Below, piece by piece: positions 35,468 through 42,395 of a stretch of 64,000 bases of DNA. The stretch lies in the NCBI RefSeq assembly GCF_000729995.1, contig NZ_JNFG01000038.1, forward strand, positions 1-64,000, written 5' to 3'. Every line of letters begins with the position of its first letter. Within the stretch, counting starts at the first letter, position 1. The notes under the pieces were generated by a model. The model saw nothing but the letters and a program-made list of their open reading frames with translations, did not search any database and was not told where the DNA came from. The DNA comes from Caballeronia sordidicola. GTDB lineage: Bacteria > Pseudomonadota > Gammaproteobacteria > Burkholderiales > Burkholderiaceae. The translations under genes were made by a program, and so were the position numbers.

Positions 35468-36415
35468 ATGACCCATACCGCTCCGCTTTCATCTTCGCTT
35501 GCTCGTTTCGACGACGTGCAGACCGCGCGCTTGCTGCCCTTCGATCGCCTCGTCGATACCCTGAAGCTCACCATGCTCGACTATGCCAACGGCCTCATCA
35601 CCAGCCCCGAACGCATGGTGGTGCCGCTTCAAGATGGCGCCGTAATGCTCTCCATGCCCGCTGCAGCCGCCGATCTCGCCATGCACAAGCTCGTCAATGT
35701 GTGCCCTAAAAATGGTGCGCTCGGGCTGCCGACCATTCACGGCCAGGTCACGGCATTCGATGCTGAGACCGGTGTTCCGCTTTTCATGCTTGACGGTCCC
35801 ACGGTAACCGGCCGCCGCACGGCCGCGGTCACCATGATCGGCATCCAGGCGCTGCTCGGACGCGAGCCTGCGGAGGTTTTGGTCATCGGCACGGGCAAGC
35901 AGGCCGCGCATCACGTCGAGGCGCTGAGCGCGCTTTTTCCGGCTGCGAAGATCCTCGTGCAGGGCTCGCGGGTCGAACGCGCCGAGGCATTTTGTGCGGA
36001 CCACGCGGGGTTATCGGCGAGATTGAGCGCGTTGAAGGACGCGGATATTCCTGCGTCGATCGATGTGGTTATCGCGACGACCACCAGCAAAGCGCCGGTC
36101 TATACGCTGCCACCCATTGAGGGCCGGCTCGTGATTGGAGTGGGTGCATTCACGCCTGATGCTGCTGAAATCGCGGCATCGACGGTGCTTGCGAGCGATG
36201 TATTCGTGGATGACCTGGCCGGTGCGCGGCATGAGGCCGGGGACCTGATTCAAGCGGATATCGATTGGGATGAGGTGCGGCCGCTTGCCAGCGCGTTGAG
36301 CGGTCAGGCGGCTGATTCGGGGATCAAGCGGCCAGTCGTGTTCAAGAGTGTGGGGTGTGCGGCGTGGGATCTGGCCGCGTGCAGGGTCGTCCGGACGATG
36401 CTCGAAGCAGGTTAA
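35468..36415 (+). CDS. Ornithine cyclodeaminase/mu-crystallin family reductase (delta1-pyrroline-2-carboxylate reductase-like)
   Basis: NAD(P)-dependent enzyme of 315 aa. The N-terminal half has the substrate-domain block MVVPLQDGAVMLSMPA and the conserved Lys in MHKLVNVCPKN. A Rossmann fold follows with VLVIGTGKQAAHHVEAL and the phosphate-binding RVERAEAF. The C-terminal segment FVDDLAGARHEAGDL is typical of the family branch annotated as bifunctional delta1-pyrroline-2-carboxylate/piperideine-2-carboxylate reductase in hydroxyproline, proline or lysine metabolism. No hydroxyproline genes surround it, so the substrate is an inference. The ATG at 35468 fits the family start. Confidence 0.85.
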   Translation: MTHTAPLSSSLARFDDVQTARLLPFDRLVDTLKLTMLDYANGLITSPERMVVPLQDGAVMLSMPAAAADLAMHKLVNVCPKNGALGLPTIHGQVTAFDAETGVPLFMLDGPTVTGRRTAAVTMIGIQALLGREPAEVLVIGTGKQAAHHVEALSALFPAAKILVQGSRVERAEAFCADHAGLSARLSALKDADIPASIDVVIATTTSKAPVYTLPPIEGRLVIGVGAFTPDAAEIAASTVLASDVFVDDLAGARHEAGDLIQADIDWDEVRPLASALSGQAADSGIKRPVVFKSVGCAAWDLAACRVVRTMLEAG

Positions 36416-36499
36416 GAAAAGCGCCCGCGTATTCAGGCTGGAATAGTCCTTGCTCTAAATACCTCGCGGTGATCCGAGGATTATTTCAGGGCTTGATTA

Positions 36500-36835
36500 A
36501 TGACCAGTAGACAAGAATTTGAACTGAGAGAAGCGGATTGGCATGCCCAATCCGATGTAGCGACCATTGCAAGGCAGGCATGGTCGAATGCCATTCCCGC
36601 CGCCACGCCAACGGCGCCTTCCCGAACTACGCCACCGGCGACTTACTTCATATCGGTGCTGGAACTGGCGACCGGCGAGAAGCTCGGCAACAACGAACGG
36701 CTTCGCGCCATCGCGATTCTTGAAGCGCATTTCGCAGCGGGCCGCCCCCGCACGCTGAAAGAAGCGATCAGGATCTGCGCGGGCGCGATTGATTCGTCGA
36801 CGCTCCAGCGGATGGCGCGCGGCGCGAAAGCCTGA
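36500..36835 (+). CDS. Hypothetical protein, 111 aa
   Basis: A soluble, Ala-rich 111-aa protein with no signal peptide or membrane helix. It has a flexible Pro/Thr segment (about 34-47) and then a helical C-terminal half (ERLRAIAILEAHFAAGRPR). I do not recognise a family. AGGG lies 10 nt upstream of the ATG. A loose sigma-54-like element, CTGGAATAGTCCTTGCT at 36438-36454, has correct GG-N10-GC spacing but a poor -24 box. The coding character of the frame is good and no competing frame exists. Confidence 0.65.
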   Translation: MTSRQEFELREADWHAQSDVATIARQAWSNAIPAATPTAPSRTTPPATYFISVLELATGEKLGNNERLRAIAILEAHFAAGRPRTLKEAIRICAGAIDSSTLQRMARGAKA

Positions 36836-36904
36836 GCGCGCCGGCTCAGAGCGCTGCTTTGGTTTTTCCAGCATCTGGTATCTGATAAGGACGGTGTATT
36901 TTTA

Positions 36905-37465
36905 TCATACGGAAGACTTGTATCGGAGGCGCCATGCGTCGCCCGAGCGGGTCAGTGTGATGGCCGAGAGCGGCTCCAGGTCCATGCAATAGATTGCCGT
37001 AAGCGGCGCGTCCAGCACGGTCGCAAGCACAGTCTTGACCACGATTGCATGCGTCACGATCAGCGTGACGCCAGCCTCCCGATTGCTCTCCAGCGCGTCG
37101 CGGACTCTTGTTTGAAGGGCTTCCAGACTCTCACCGCCATGCGCCGCGCTTCCAGGCTCGGAAAGCCATGCGCCCAATCCTGCCGCGTCTTCATCATGGA
37201 CCTCACGGATCGGACGTCCTTGCCACAGACCGTAGTCCAGGTCGCTCCACGACGTGTCGACGCTCGTTGCAATTCCGAGCGCTCGTCCGGTTTGCATGGC
37301 GGCGTGGGCCGGGCTTGTGACGACACGATCAGGTTGAAACATCGTGGCCAGTCGCGGGAGCCGAGATAACTCAAGCTCATCAATAGCGTCGCCGCTACCC
37401 GGAAACGAGCCGGTTTTCATCGCGTGCGTAGTCGCGTGGCACAACAAGATAAGTTCAGTTTTCAT
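36905..37465 (-). CDS. Histidine phosphatase superfamily protein with altered RHG motif
   Basis: A 186-aa member of the phosphoglycerate-mutase-like histidine phosphatases. The catalytic RHG triad is replaced by Cys9-His10-Ala11 (LLCHATTH): the phospho-histidine is kept but the first Arg is lost. Other family elements are present, such as VVTSPAHAAMQTGRAL, DYGLWQGRP, GGESLEALQTRV and the second His in LIVTHAIVVKT. It is divergent from the cobalamin-riboswitch-controlled cbtBA genes. This suggests, but does not prove, a relation to CobC-type alpha-ribazole phosphatases. Lower activity or altered substrate is expected from the Arg loss. Confidence 0.8.
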   Translation of the reverse strand: MKTELILLCHATTHAMKTGSFPGSGDAIDELELSRLPRLATMFQPDRVVTSPAHAAMQTGRALGIATSVDTSWSDLDYGLWQGRPIREVHDEDAAGLGAWLSEPGSAAHGGESLEALQTRVRDALESNREAGVTLIVTHAIVVKTVLATVLDAPLTAIYCMDLEPLSAITLTRSGDAWRLRYKSSV

Positions 37466-37507
37466 GGCGCTCGATTGAGAGATTGCTAACGGATTGCTTT
37501 ACATTCC

Positions 37508-37650
37508 ACCAACTCATTTTAGAATGGCAAGCTTGCAGCGCGAGGAAGCCGGTGAAAACCCGGCACGGTCGCGCCACTGTAAGCGGATGCCGAATGGGAC
37601 TAATAGCGCTTCAGTCTTCTTTCAGCATCTGCAAGTCAGACCCCCGCTGC
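37508..37650 (+). promoter_or_regulatory. Cobalamin riboswitch upstream of cbtBA
   Basis: Contains the ordered conserved elements TTTTAGAATGGCAAG, GAAGCCGGTGAAAACCCGGC and the B12 box GCGCCACTGTAAGCGG, closing at GCATCTGCAAGTCAGACC. A T8 run at 37655-37662 follows a short CTGCA/TGCAG stem and suggests a transcription-termination platform. A weak promoter (TTGAGA, 18 bp, TTACAT at 37475-37504) would start the RNA here. High adenosylcobalamin should repress cobalt import. Outer boundaries are approximate. Confidence 0.85.
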
Positions 37651-37696
37651 AGCCTTTTTTTTGTCTTACGGGACGCGTATTCCCTTGGAGTCGTTC

Positions 37697-37930
37697 ATGA
37701 ACCATCCTGCCGCATCCGCCAGTTTCTCCGGCAACAATCCCGCATTTGATGCACCCATGCCCATTCCGGTGCGTGAAGTGCTGCCTTGGGCGATATTTAT
37801 CGGCCTGCTTGCGCTGCTCGCGATTTATTTTGTCGGCGCCGAACAAGGTGCGACCTCGATCTTCCAGGGCATGTATATCCACGAGTTTGTTCACGACGGT
37901 CGCCATCTGCTCGGCTTTCCCTGCCACTGA
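37697..37930 (+). CDS. cbtB: Cobalt transporter subunit CbtB
   Basis: A 77-aa single-pass membrane protein. One helix (about 23-42, LPWAIFIGLLALLAIYFVGA) precedes a C-terminal His-rich segment, YIHEFVHDGRHLLGFPCH, which is the CbtB signature and likely binds cobalt. GGAG lies 6 nt before the ATG. An in-frame upstream start at 37661 would fall in the riboswitch T-run and is unlikely. It is paired with cbtA 8 bp downstream and controlled by the preceding cobalamin riboswitch. Confidence 0.93.
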   Translation: MNHPAASASFSGNNPAFDAPMPIPVREVLPWAIFIGLLALLAIYFVGAEQGATSIFQGMYIHEFVHDGRHLLGFPCH

Positions 37931-37938
37931 GACCGACC

Positions 37939-38706
37939 ATGATCCGAAACCTTTTGATACGCGGCATGATCGCGGGACTCGTCGCGGGCCTGCTCGGCTT
38001 TTGTGTTGCCAAAACTTTTGGTGAGCCTGCGGTCGATCGCGCGATTGCCTTTGAATCGCAGCAGGAGAAGCTGCACGAGGAAGCCGAAGCCGCGGCCGGT
38101 CATCAGCACGATCCCGCCGACGACGTCGAGCTTGTCAGTCGTGGCACGCAAGCGGGGCTGGGTTTGCTGACCGGTGTCTGCGTGTTTGGCACAGCGCTGG
38201 GCGGCCTGTTCTCGCTCGTCTTCGCTTTTTCGTATGCGCGGATTGGCGCTTTGCGGGCACGCGGTACATCGGCGTTGCTTGGCTTGTTCGGCTTCGTGAC
38301 TGTCGCGATCGTGCCGTTCCTTAAATACCCGCCTAATCCGCCTTCCGTGGGAAACCCCGACACGATCGGCGCACGGACCGCGCTGTTTTTCGGCATGGTC
38401 GCTATCTCGCTGATCGTGGCGGTGTTCGCTGTGCGGTTGCAGCGACGTCTGCAAGCGCGCCACGGCAACTGGAACGCGGTGCTGATTTCCGCTGCGGTGT
38501 ACATCGTGCTGATGGCGCTGGCGTACCTTGCGCTGCCGCCGATCGACGAAGTACCGAAGCTGTTCTCAGCAACGCTGCTGTGGAAGTTCCGCGTGGCGGC
38601 AATCGGTATTCAGGCTGTGATCTGGACCACGCTCGGTTTGCTGTTCGGCGCGCTCGCGCAACGTGAATTGGAAAAGGTGCCGGCACGGCGGATTGCTTCG
38701 GCCTGA
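37939..38706 (+). CDS. cbtA: Cobalt transporter subunit CbtA
   Basis: A 255-aa membrane protein with about six helices, the CbtA family of predicted cobalt importers. It starts with LLIRGMIAGLVAGLLGF; a Glu/His-rich loop (EEAEAAAGHQHDPADD, about 46-61) may handle metal. The other helices include LVSRGTQAGLGLLTGVCVFG and FGMVAISLIVAVFAV. The ATG at 37939 follows cbtB by 8 bp. A clear intrinsic terminator ends the unit. Confidence 0.92.
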   Translation: MIRNLLIRGMIAGLVAGLLGFCVAKTFGEPAVDRAIAFESQQEKLHEEAEAAAGHQHDPADDVELVSRGTQAGLGLLTGVCVFGTALGGLFSLVFAFSYARIGALRARGTSALLGLFGFVTVAIVPFLKYPPNPPSVGNPDTIGARTALFFGMVAISLIVAVFAVRLQRRLQARHGNWNAVLISAAVYIVLMALAYLALPPIDEVPKLFSATLLWKFRVAAIGIQAVIWTTLGLLFGALAQRELEKVPARRIASA

Positions 38707-38739
38707 GCACTTCTCTAACGCGTTAGTATGGATCCCATG

Positions 38740-38767
38740 AGGGGCGGCTTGCAGGCCGCCCCTTTTT
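38740..38767 (+). terminator. Rho-independent terminator of cbtBA
   Basis: AGGGGCGGC (38740-38748) pairs with GCCGCCCCT (38755-38763) around a 6-nt loop, followed by TTTTT. It lies 34 bp after the cbtA stop and ends at the stop of the convergent DUF1289 gene. Confidence 0.9.
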
Positions 38768-39015
38768 CATAGCGCGGCCTTGCGCGCGAGCAGGGTATCG
38801 AACAGCGCGAGCTTGTCGACGTCGGCCATGGTTTTCCATGCCTTGATTTCTTCGCGGCTCCTGAAGCAGCCTTCGCAATGACCGGTGGTCTTGTCGAGCC
38901 GGCACACGTCCGTGCATGGCGAGCCCACGGGTTGAAGCTGTTTGGCGCGCTCGATGGTGAAGGTGAGTTCGAGCGGTACTTCGATTTCCATTGGCAGTTC
39001 CATAGGCGTTGTCAT
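38767..39015 (-). CDS. DUF1289 four-cysteine protein in the cob operon
   Basis: An 82-aa protein whose centre has the DUF1289 cysteine pattern SPCTDVC followed by GHCEGCFRS (Cys residues near 34, 38, 47 and 50), a likely zinc or Fe-S site. A conserved EEIKAWKTM helix follows. The start overlaps the cobB stop as ATGA, so it is translated with cobE-cobO-cobB under riboswitch control. The family has no settled function. Its coupling to cobalamin genes may be operon hitchhiking. Confidence 0.85.
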   Translation of the reverse strand: MTTPMELPMEIEVPLELTFTIERAKQLQPVGSPCTDVCRLDKTTGHCEGCFRSREEIKAWKTMADVDKLALFDTLLARKAAL

Positions 39016-40310
39016 AGCGTTTCGCCGCGAAAGAGGGCGGCTGCTGCCCCCGGATTCGTCGGCCAGTAAGTGTGCATGTAGGTCGCCGTGATTGAGCCAT
39101 GACGATAGATCGCTTCGCCTTCCACGCCCGTGGTGGCGTGAGTCGCGGTGAGCACCGGGGACATGCTGGTTGTCATCGACGAGTAGTGGAAGGTGTGGCC
39201 GGTGTGAGTGCCGTGGCGGCTTTCAACACGCTGCATGGCGAGCCGGGCCAGGCGTTTCTGCATCTTCGCGTGCCCGGGCAGAAGGGCAAGCATCGCATGC
39301 TGCGAACCTTCGATATCTGTCAGTGAATCGAGCAGATACAACATGCCGCCGCATTCCGCGACCACGGCTTTATCTGCTTTAACATGCGCGCGAATCGAGG
39401 CCGCACTCACTGCGTTCGCTGCAAGTTGGGCGGCATGTAATTCCGGATATCCCCCCGGCAGATAAAGCGCGTCTGCATGCGCGGGAACGGGTTCATCGGC
39501 GAGGGGTGAGAAAGGCGCGAGCGTTGCACCCATCGTCGTCAGCAGATCGAGATTCGCGGGGTAGACGAACGAAAACGCGGCATCGCGCGCAATAGCGATG
39601 CGCATGCCTTCCAGCAAACGCAGCGGCTGCTCGACGGTTTCGTGATCAAATTCGACCGTGGGCGGCAACTCGCGCAACGTTGTCTCGCCGATGGCGTCCG
39701 CTGCGCGATCCAGCCGCGCGTCGATGTCCGCTACCTCCGCTGCTTGCGTGAGGCCCAGGTGCCGTCCGGGTAGCGTCATGTCGTCGGCGCTCGACACATG
39801 TCCGCAATATCGAATGCCTTCAGGAATGGATTCGCTCAGCATTTGCGCATGGCGTGCCGACGCCACGCGATTGGCGAGCACACCGTAAAAGGGTAGATCC
39901 GCGCGGTAGCGAGCGAGCCCGAATGCCATCGCCCCGAAGGTCTGCGCCATGCCGTGCGCGCCGATCACGGCGAGCACCGGCACACCGAACGTGGTGGCGA
40001 GATCGGCGCTGCTGGGCGTACCGTCGAAGAGGCCCATCACGCCCTCGATCAGGATCAAATCGGCTTCTTGCGCCGCTTGCGCGAGCAGCGCGCGGCAGCC
40101 GCTTTCGCCGACCATCCACAAATGCAGCGAATACACCGGCGCGCCGGACGCGCGTTCCAGGACCATGGGATCGAGGAAGTCGGGGCCGGTCTTGAAGACC
40201 CGTACCCGCAGGCCACGGCGTGCGTGATAGCGCGCGAGCCCGGCGGTAACGGTGGTCTTGCCCTGGTTCGACGCAGGCGCGCTGATGAATAAAGCGGGGC
40301 AGGCGCGCAC
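39012..40310 (-). CDS. cobB: Cobyrinic acid a,c-diamide synthase (hydrogenobyrinate type)
   Basis: Amidotransferase of 432 aa that amidates carboxylates a and c of (hydrogeno)byrinic acid with glutamine and ATP. The N-terminal dethiobiotin-synthetase-like P-loop reads APASNQGKTTVTAGLA (about 11-26). The C-terminal class I glutaminase domain has the oxyanion/Cys region VVAECGGMLYLLDSL and a final catalytic His in YMHTYW. Length is normal for CobB. It begins with GTG at 40310, 1 nt after the cobO stop, and overlaps DUF1289. It is in the cobE-cobO-cobB unit behind the minus-strand riboswitch. Confidence 0.94.
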   Translation of the reverse strand: MRACPALFISAPASNQGKTTVTAGLARYHARRGLRVRVFKTGPDFLDPMVLERASGAPVYSLHLWMVGESGCRALLAQAAQEADLILIEGVMGLFDGTPSSADLATTFGVPVLAVIGAHGMAQTFGAMAFGLARYRADLPFYGVLANRVASARHAQMLSESIPEGIRYCGHVSSADDMTLPGRHLGLTQAAEVADIDARLDRAADAIGETTLRELPPTVEFDHETVEQPLRLLEGMRIAIARDAAFSFVYPANLDLLTTMGATLAPFSPLADEPVPAHADALYLPGGYPELHAAQLAANAVSAASIRAHVKADKAVVAECGGMLYLLDSLTDIEGSQHAMLALLPGHAKMQKRLARLAMQRVESRHGTHTGHTFHYSSMTTSMSPVLTATHATTGVEGEAIYRHGSITATYMHTYWPTNPGAAAALFRGETL

Positions 40311-40311
40311 G

Positions 40312-40914
40312 TCAGAACTCGACGCCGCGTTGCGCCTTCACCCCTTGCTCGCGATACGGATGCTTGATCGGACGCATCTCCGTCACGAGATCGGCTGCTT
40401 CGATGAGCGCGTCCGGCGCATGGCGCCCCGTCACGACCACATGCAGCATTTCAGGCCGCGCATTGAGCACCGGGAGCACTTCTTCGAGCGGCAGGTACTC
40501 GTATTTGAGCACCGTGCAGAGCTCGTCGAGTACGACCATCTGATACTCGCCGCTTTCAATCATCTTGCGCGCCGCGTCCCAGCCCTTGCGGGCCGTGGCG
40601 ATGTCGGCGTCGCGATTCTGCGTGTCCCAGGTGTAGCCGTCGCCCATGGTGATGAAGTCGCAGTTCGCAATTGCGCCGAGGAAATCGCGTTCGGACGTAT
40701 GCAGCGCGCCTTTGATGAACTGCACTACGCCGAGGCGCATGCCGTGTCCGAGCACGCGAACGGCCATGCCGAACGCCGCCGTGGTCTTACCCTTGCCCGT
40801 GCCCGTATTGACGATCAGGAGGCCCTTCTCGAGGGCAGCGGCGGCCTGCTTTTTCTCGTGGCCTTCCTTGCGTCGCTGGGTCATGCGCAGATGCGATTCT
40901 TCGTCCGTTTTCAT
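40312..40914 (-). CDS. cobO: Cob(I)yrinic acid a,c-diamide adenosyltransferase
   Basis: CobA/CobO/BtuR-type adenosyltransferase of 200 aa that transfers the 5'-deoxyadenosyl group from ATP to the cobalt of the corrinoid. The ATP-binding P-loop NTGTGKGKTT is at residues 36-45. Other family blocks are VQFIKGALHTSERDFL, MVVLDELCTVLKYEYLPLEE and TGRHAPDALIEAADLVTEM. It overlaps cobE by 4 bp and is followed by cobB after 1 nt. Confidence 0.96.
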   Translation of the reverse strand: MKTDEESHLRMTQRRKEGHEKKQAAAALEKGLLIVNTGTGKGKTTAAFGMAVRVLGHGMRLGVVQFIKGALHTSERDFLGAIANCDFITMGDGYTWDTQNRDADIATARKGWDAARKMIESGEYQMVVLDELCTVLKYEYLPLEEVLPVLNARPEMLHVVVTGRHAPDALIEAADLVTEMRPIKHPYREQGVKAQRGVEF

Positions 40915-41309
40915 GATGTTCTCTCGTTGTCAGTCTGTTGATTCGGATCGTCTTCAGCGATAGCGACGGTCACGCCACCGGTCACTGTTTTCGGCACGAT
41001 GATGCGTCCGCTGCGCGATGCCAGCAGCGCGCAGGGTTCGCAGACACCGTCGATGCCGAGCAGCGCCTGAACCTGTTCCGATACGCTAGTGTCAACCTGC
41101 GCGATGCGTTGCTTCGAAAAAAATTGCAGGGGCAAACCGTGGCGAGCGGCGAATTCAAGCAGTGCGGTTTCGTCGTTCTTGCTATCGATCGATGCCAGCG
41201 CGCGAGTGTTCGCCAGCGGCCGAGTCCCCAGCGCCGCGAACACGGCGGCATGAATCTGTTCGACGCTTACATCGCGCCGGCAGCCTATACCGATGACCCA
41301 AGCGCTCAC
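40911..41309 (-). CDS. cobE: CobE / CbiG C-terminal domain protein
   Basis: A 132-aa single-domain protein equivalent to the C-terminal domain of CbiG. Family motifs are GIGCRRDVSVEQI (residues 7-19), ASIDSKNDETALLEFA and PLQFFSKQRI, ending with ALLASRSGRIIVPKTVTGGVT. CobE is needed for cobalamin synthesis in aerobic producers, although its exact step is not settled. The start is GTG at 41309, overlapping the stop of a possible leader ORF as GTGA. It is the first gene of the minus-strand unit behind a cobalamin riboswitch. A second, degenerate copy of this domain is fused to CobJ. Confidence 0.9.
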   Translation of the reverse strand: MSAWVIGIGCRRDVSVEQIHAAVFAALGTRPLANTRALASIDSKNDETALLEFAARHGLPLQFFSKQRIAQVDTSVSEQVQALLGIDGVCEPCALLASRSGRIIVPKTVTGGVTVAIAEDDPNQQTDNERTS

Positions 41310-41434
41310 GATTGCGCCCGGTTCGCGCGATCGGGACGAACGTCAGCGAAGCTGCGCAAAGGCGGGCGTCGAGGTGAGCTCGGTTTCGATATTGAGCGCT
41401 GAAAAATTGGATTCATGTGACACGATATAAGCAC
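41306..41434 (-). CDS. Possible 42-aa leader ORF coupled to cobE
   Basis: Between the riboswitch and cobE a minus-strand frame runs from GTG at 41434 (GAAGGA 4 nt upstream), or ATG at 41416, to a TGA that overlaps the cobE GTG. The predicted peptide is Arg/Ser/Pro-rich (ISKPSSPRRPPLRSF) and matches no family I know. It may be a translational leader that couples riboswitch-controlled initiation to cobE, a remnant of a lost gene, or chance. Confidence 0.3.
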   Translation of the reverse strand: MLISCHMNPIFQRSISKPSSPRRPPLRSFADVRPDRANRAQS

Positions 41435-41470
41435 TACGTCCTTCATCCGTCCCTCGCGGATGTGGCGGCC

Positions 41471-41497
41471 GGCGCGCTGTTAAAGCTAAAGCGCGCC
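41471..41497 (-). promoter_or_regulatory. Stem-loop at the 3' edge of the cobE riboswitch
   Basis: GGCGCGCT and AGCGCGCC form a perfect 8-bp stem around an 11-nt loop directly after the aptamer. There is no T-run, so it is not a standard terminator. It could be part of the expression platform. Confidence 0.4.
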
Positions 41498-41775
41498 TCT
41501 TGGCGACTGGCCGGTATCCGGGCTTGGCGACCGCATTCCGCTCGCCTTCCCGCTCGTCGGAGCAGTGGCTGTGGAGGAAATGGGCACCCGGTTCGAATGT
41601 GGGTCAAAAATCAGAGTCAGTCGAAGCGGGCGCGGGTCGCGTACCGTTGCGGGGACAGCACAGGTTTTTGTCGACACGGTGCGCGGGGCCTGAGGCCTTG
41701 AAAATACGCACATGCAGATCCTGTTTCCCGTTTAACTACGCGCGCGGGAAAAGCGCGCGTGAGCACCAGACGCGG
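41497..41775 (-). promoter_or_regulatory. Cobalamin riboswitch upstream of cobE-cobO-cobB
   Basis: On the minus strand, in order: TCTGGTGCTCACGCGCGC, GTTAAACGGGAAACAGGA, the core TGCTGTCCCCGCAACGGTA, CCACTG, then GGGAAGGCG and the closing AAGCCCGGATACCGGCCAGT. These are the hallmarks of the adenosylcobalamin riboswitch. An extended -10, TGCTATCTT (around 41780-41788), lies just upstream. It is very similar in its 5' part to the plus-strand riboswitch 180 bp away. Boundaries are approximate. Confidence 0.88.
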
Positions 41776-41919
41776 GCCAAAGATAGCACAGCGGGTGTTA
41801 GTTGCGCTGGGCTTTTACAGGCTGGAACCCTTCGGCAGCGCAGGTTTGTTGCGCCCGCAGCGGCGAGATATCTCGTCGGAAGCCAGGTACCGAAGCCCTT
41901 CCCGCACCCCGTCCAAACC

Positions 41920-41948
41920 TTGACGCTCATCCCCCATCAGCCTAGACT
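41920..41948 (+). promoter_or_regulatory. Candidate sigma-70 promoter for cobW-cobN
   Basis: TTGACG (41920-41925), a 17-bp spacer and TAGACT (41943-41948). The predicted start, about 41955, coincides with the first conserved bases of the plus-strand riboswitch. Confidence 0.6.
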
Positions 41949-41957
41949 TCGCGATAG

Positions 41958-42214
41958 TTTTCTGGTGCTCGCGCGCGGTTTCTGCTGCGCGCAGTTAAAC
42001 GGGAAGCAGGAAGCGTTGCCGGATCCCCGGCCGTGCCAACCTGCGCTGCCCCCGCAACGGTCAAGCGAAAATCGCGCGACGTGGTTTTATCCTGGTTCAC
42101 GCCGGGTTCACCCCACTGCGCACGATAAAGCCAGCTTCGAAAAACCACTGCATGGCTATGTCATGCGGGAAGGTGAAGCGGCACTTTCGCCAGCCCGGAT
42201 ACCGGCCGGAACGA
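41958..42214 (+). promoter_or_regulatory. Cobalamin riboswitch upstream of cobW-cobN-chlID
   Basis: In order on the plus strand: TCTGGTGCTCGCGCGCGG, GTTAAACGGGAAGCAGGA, the core GCGCTGCCCCCGCAACGGTC, CCACTGCATGG, GCGGGAAGGTGAAG and the closing CAGCCCGGATACCGGCCGG. About 180 nt separate it from cobW, enough for an expression platform; no T-run is seen, so translational control is likely. It is divergent from and homologous to the minus-strand riboswitch. Confidence 0.9.
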
Positions 42215-42395
42215 GTCAACACCTGAAGCGAACGATGTCGCGGGGATGCGGCAAACGTTCAACACTTTTCACCATGCTTTTCCGGATTACCGTCCCACAT
42301 CGCGACATCCGCGAGCGCGTTTTATTGCTCGCCTCGGTCGGCACAGGGCTACGCAATCCGGCAGCAAGCAGCCAATCGATAAAACGGAGCAACGG

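Noticed and set aside
36438..36454. Sigma-54-like element before the 111-aa gene
   Set aside because: GG-N10-GC spacing is right but the -24 box (CTGGAATA) is a poor match; kept only as a remark in that gene.
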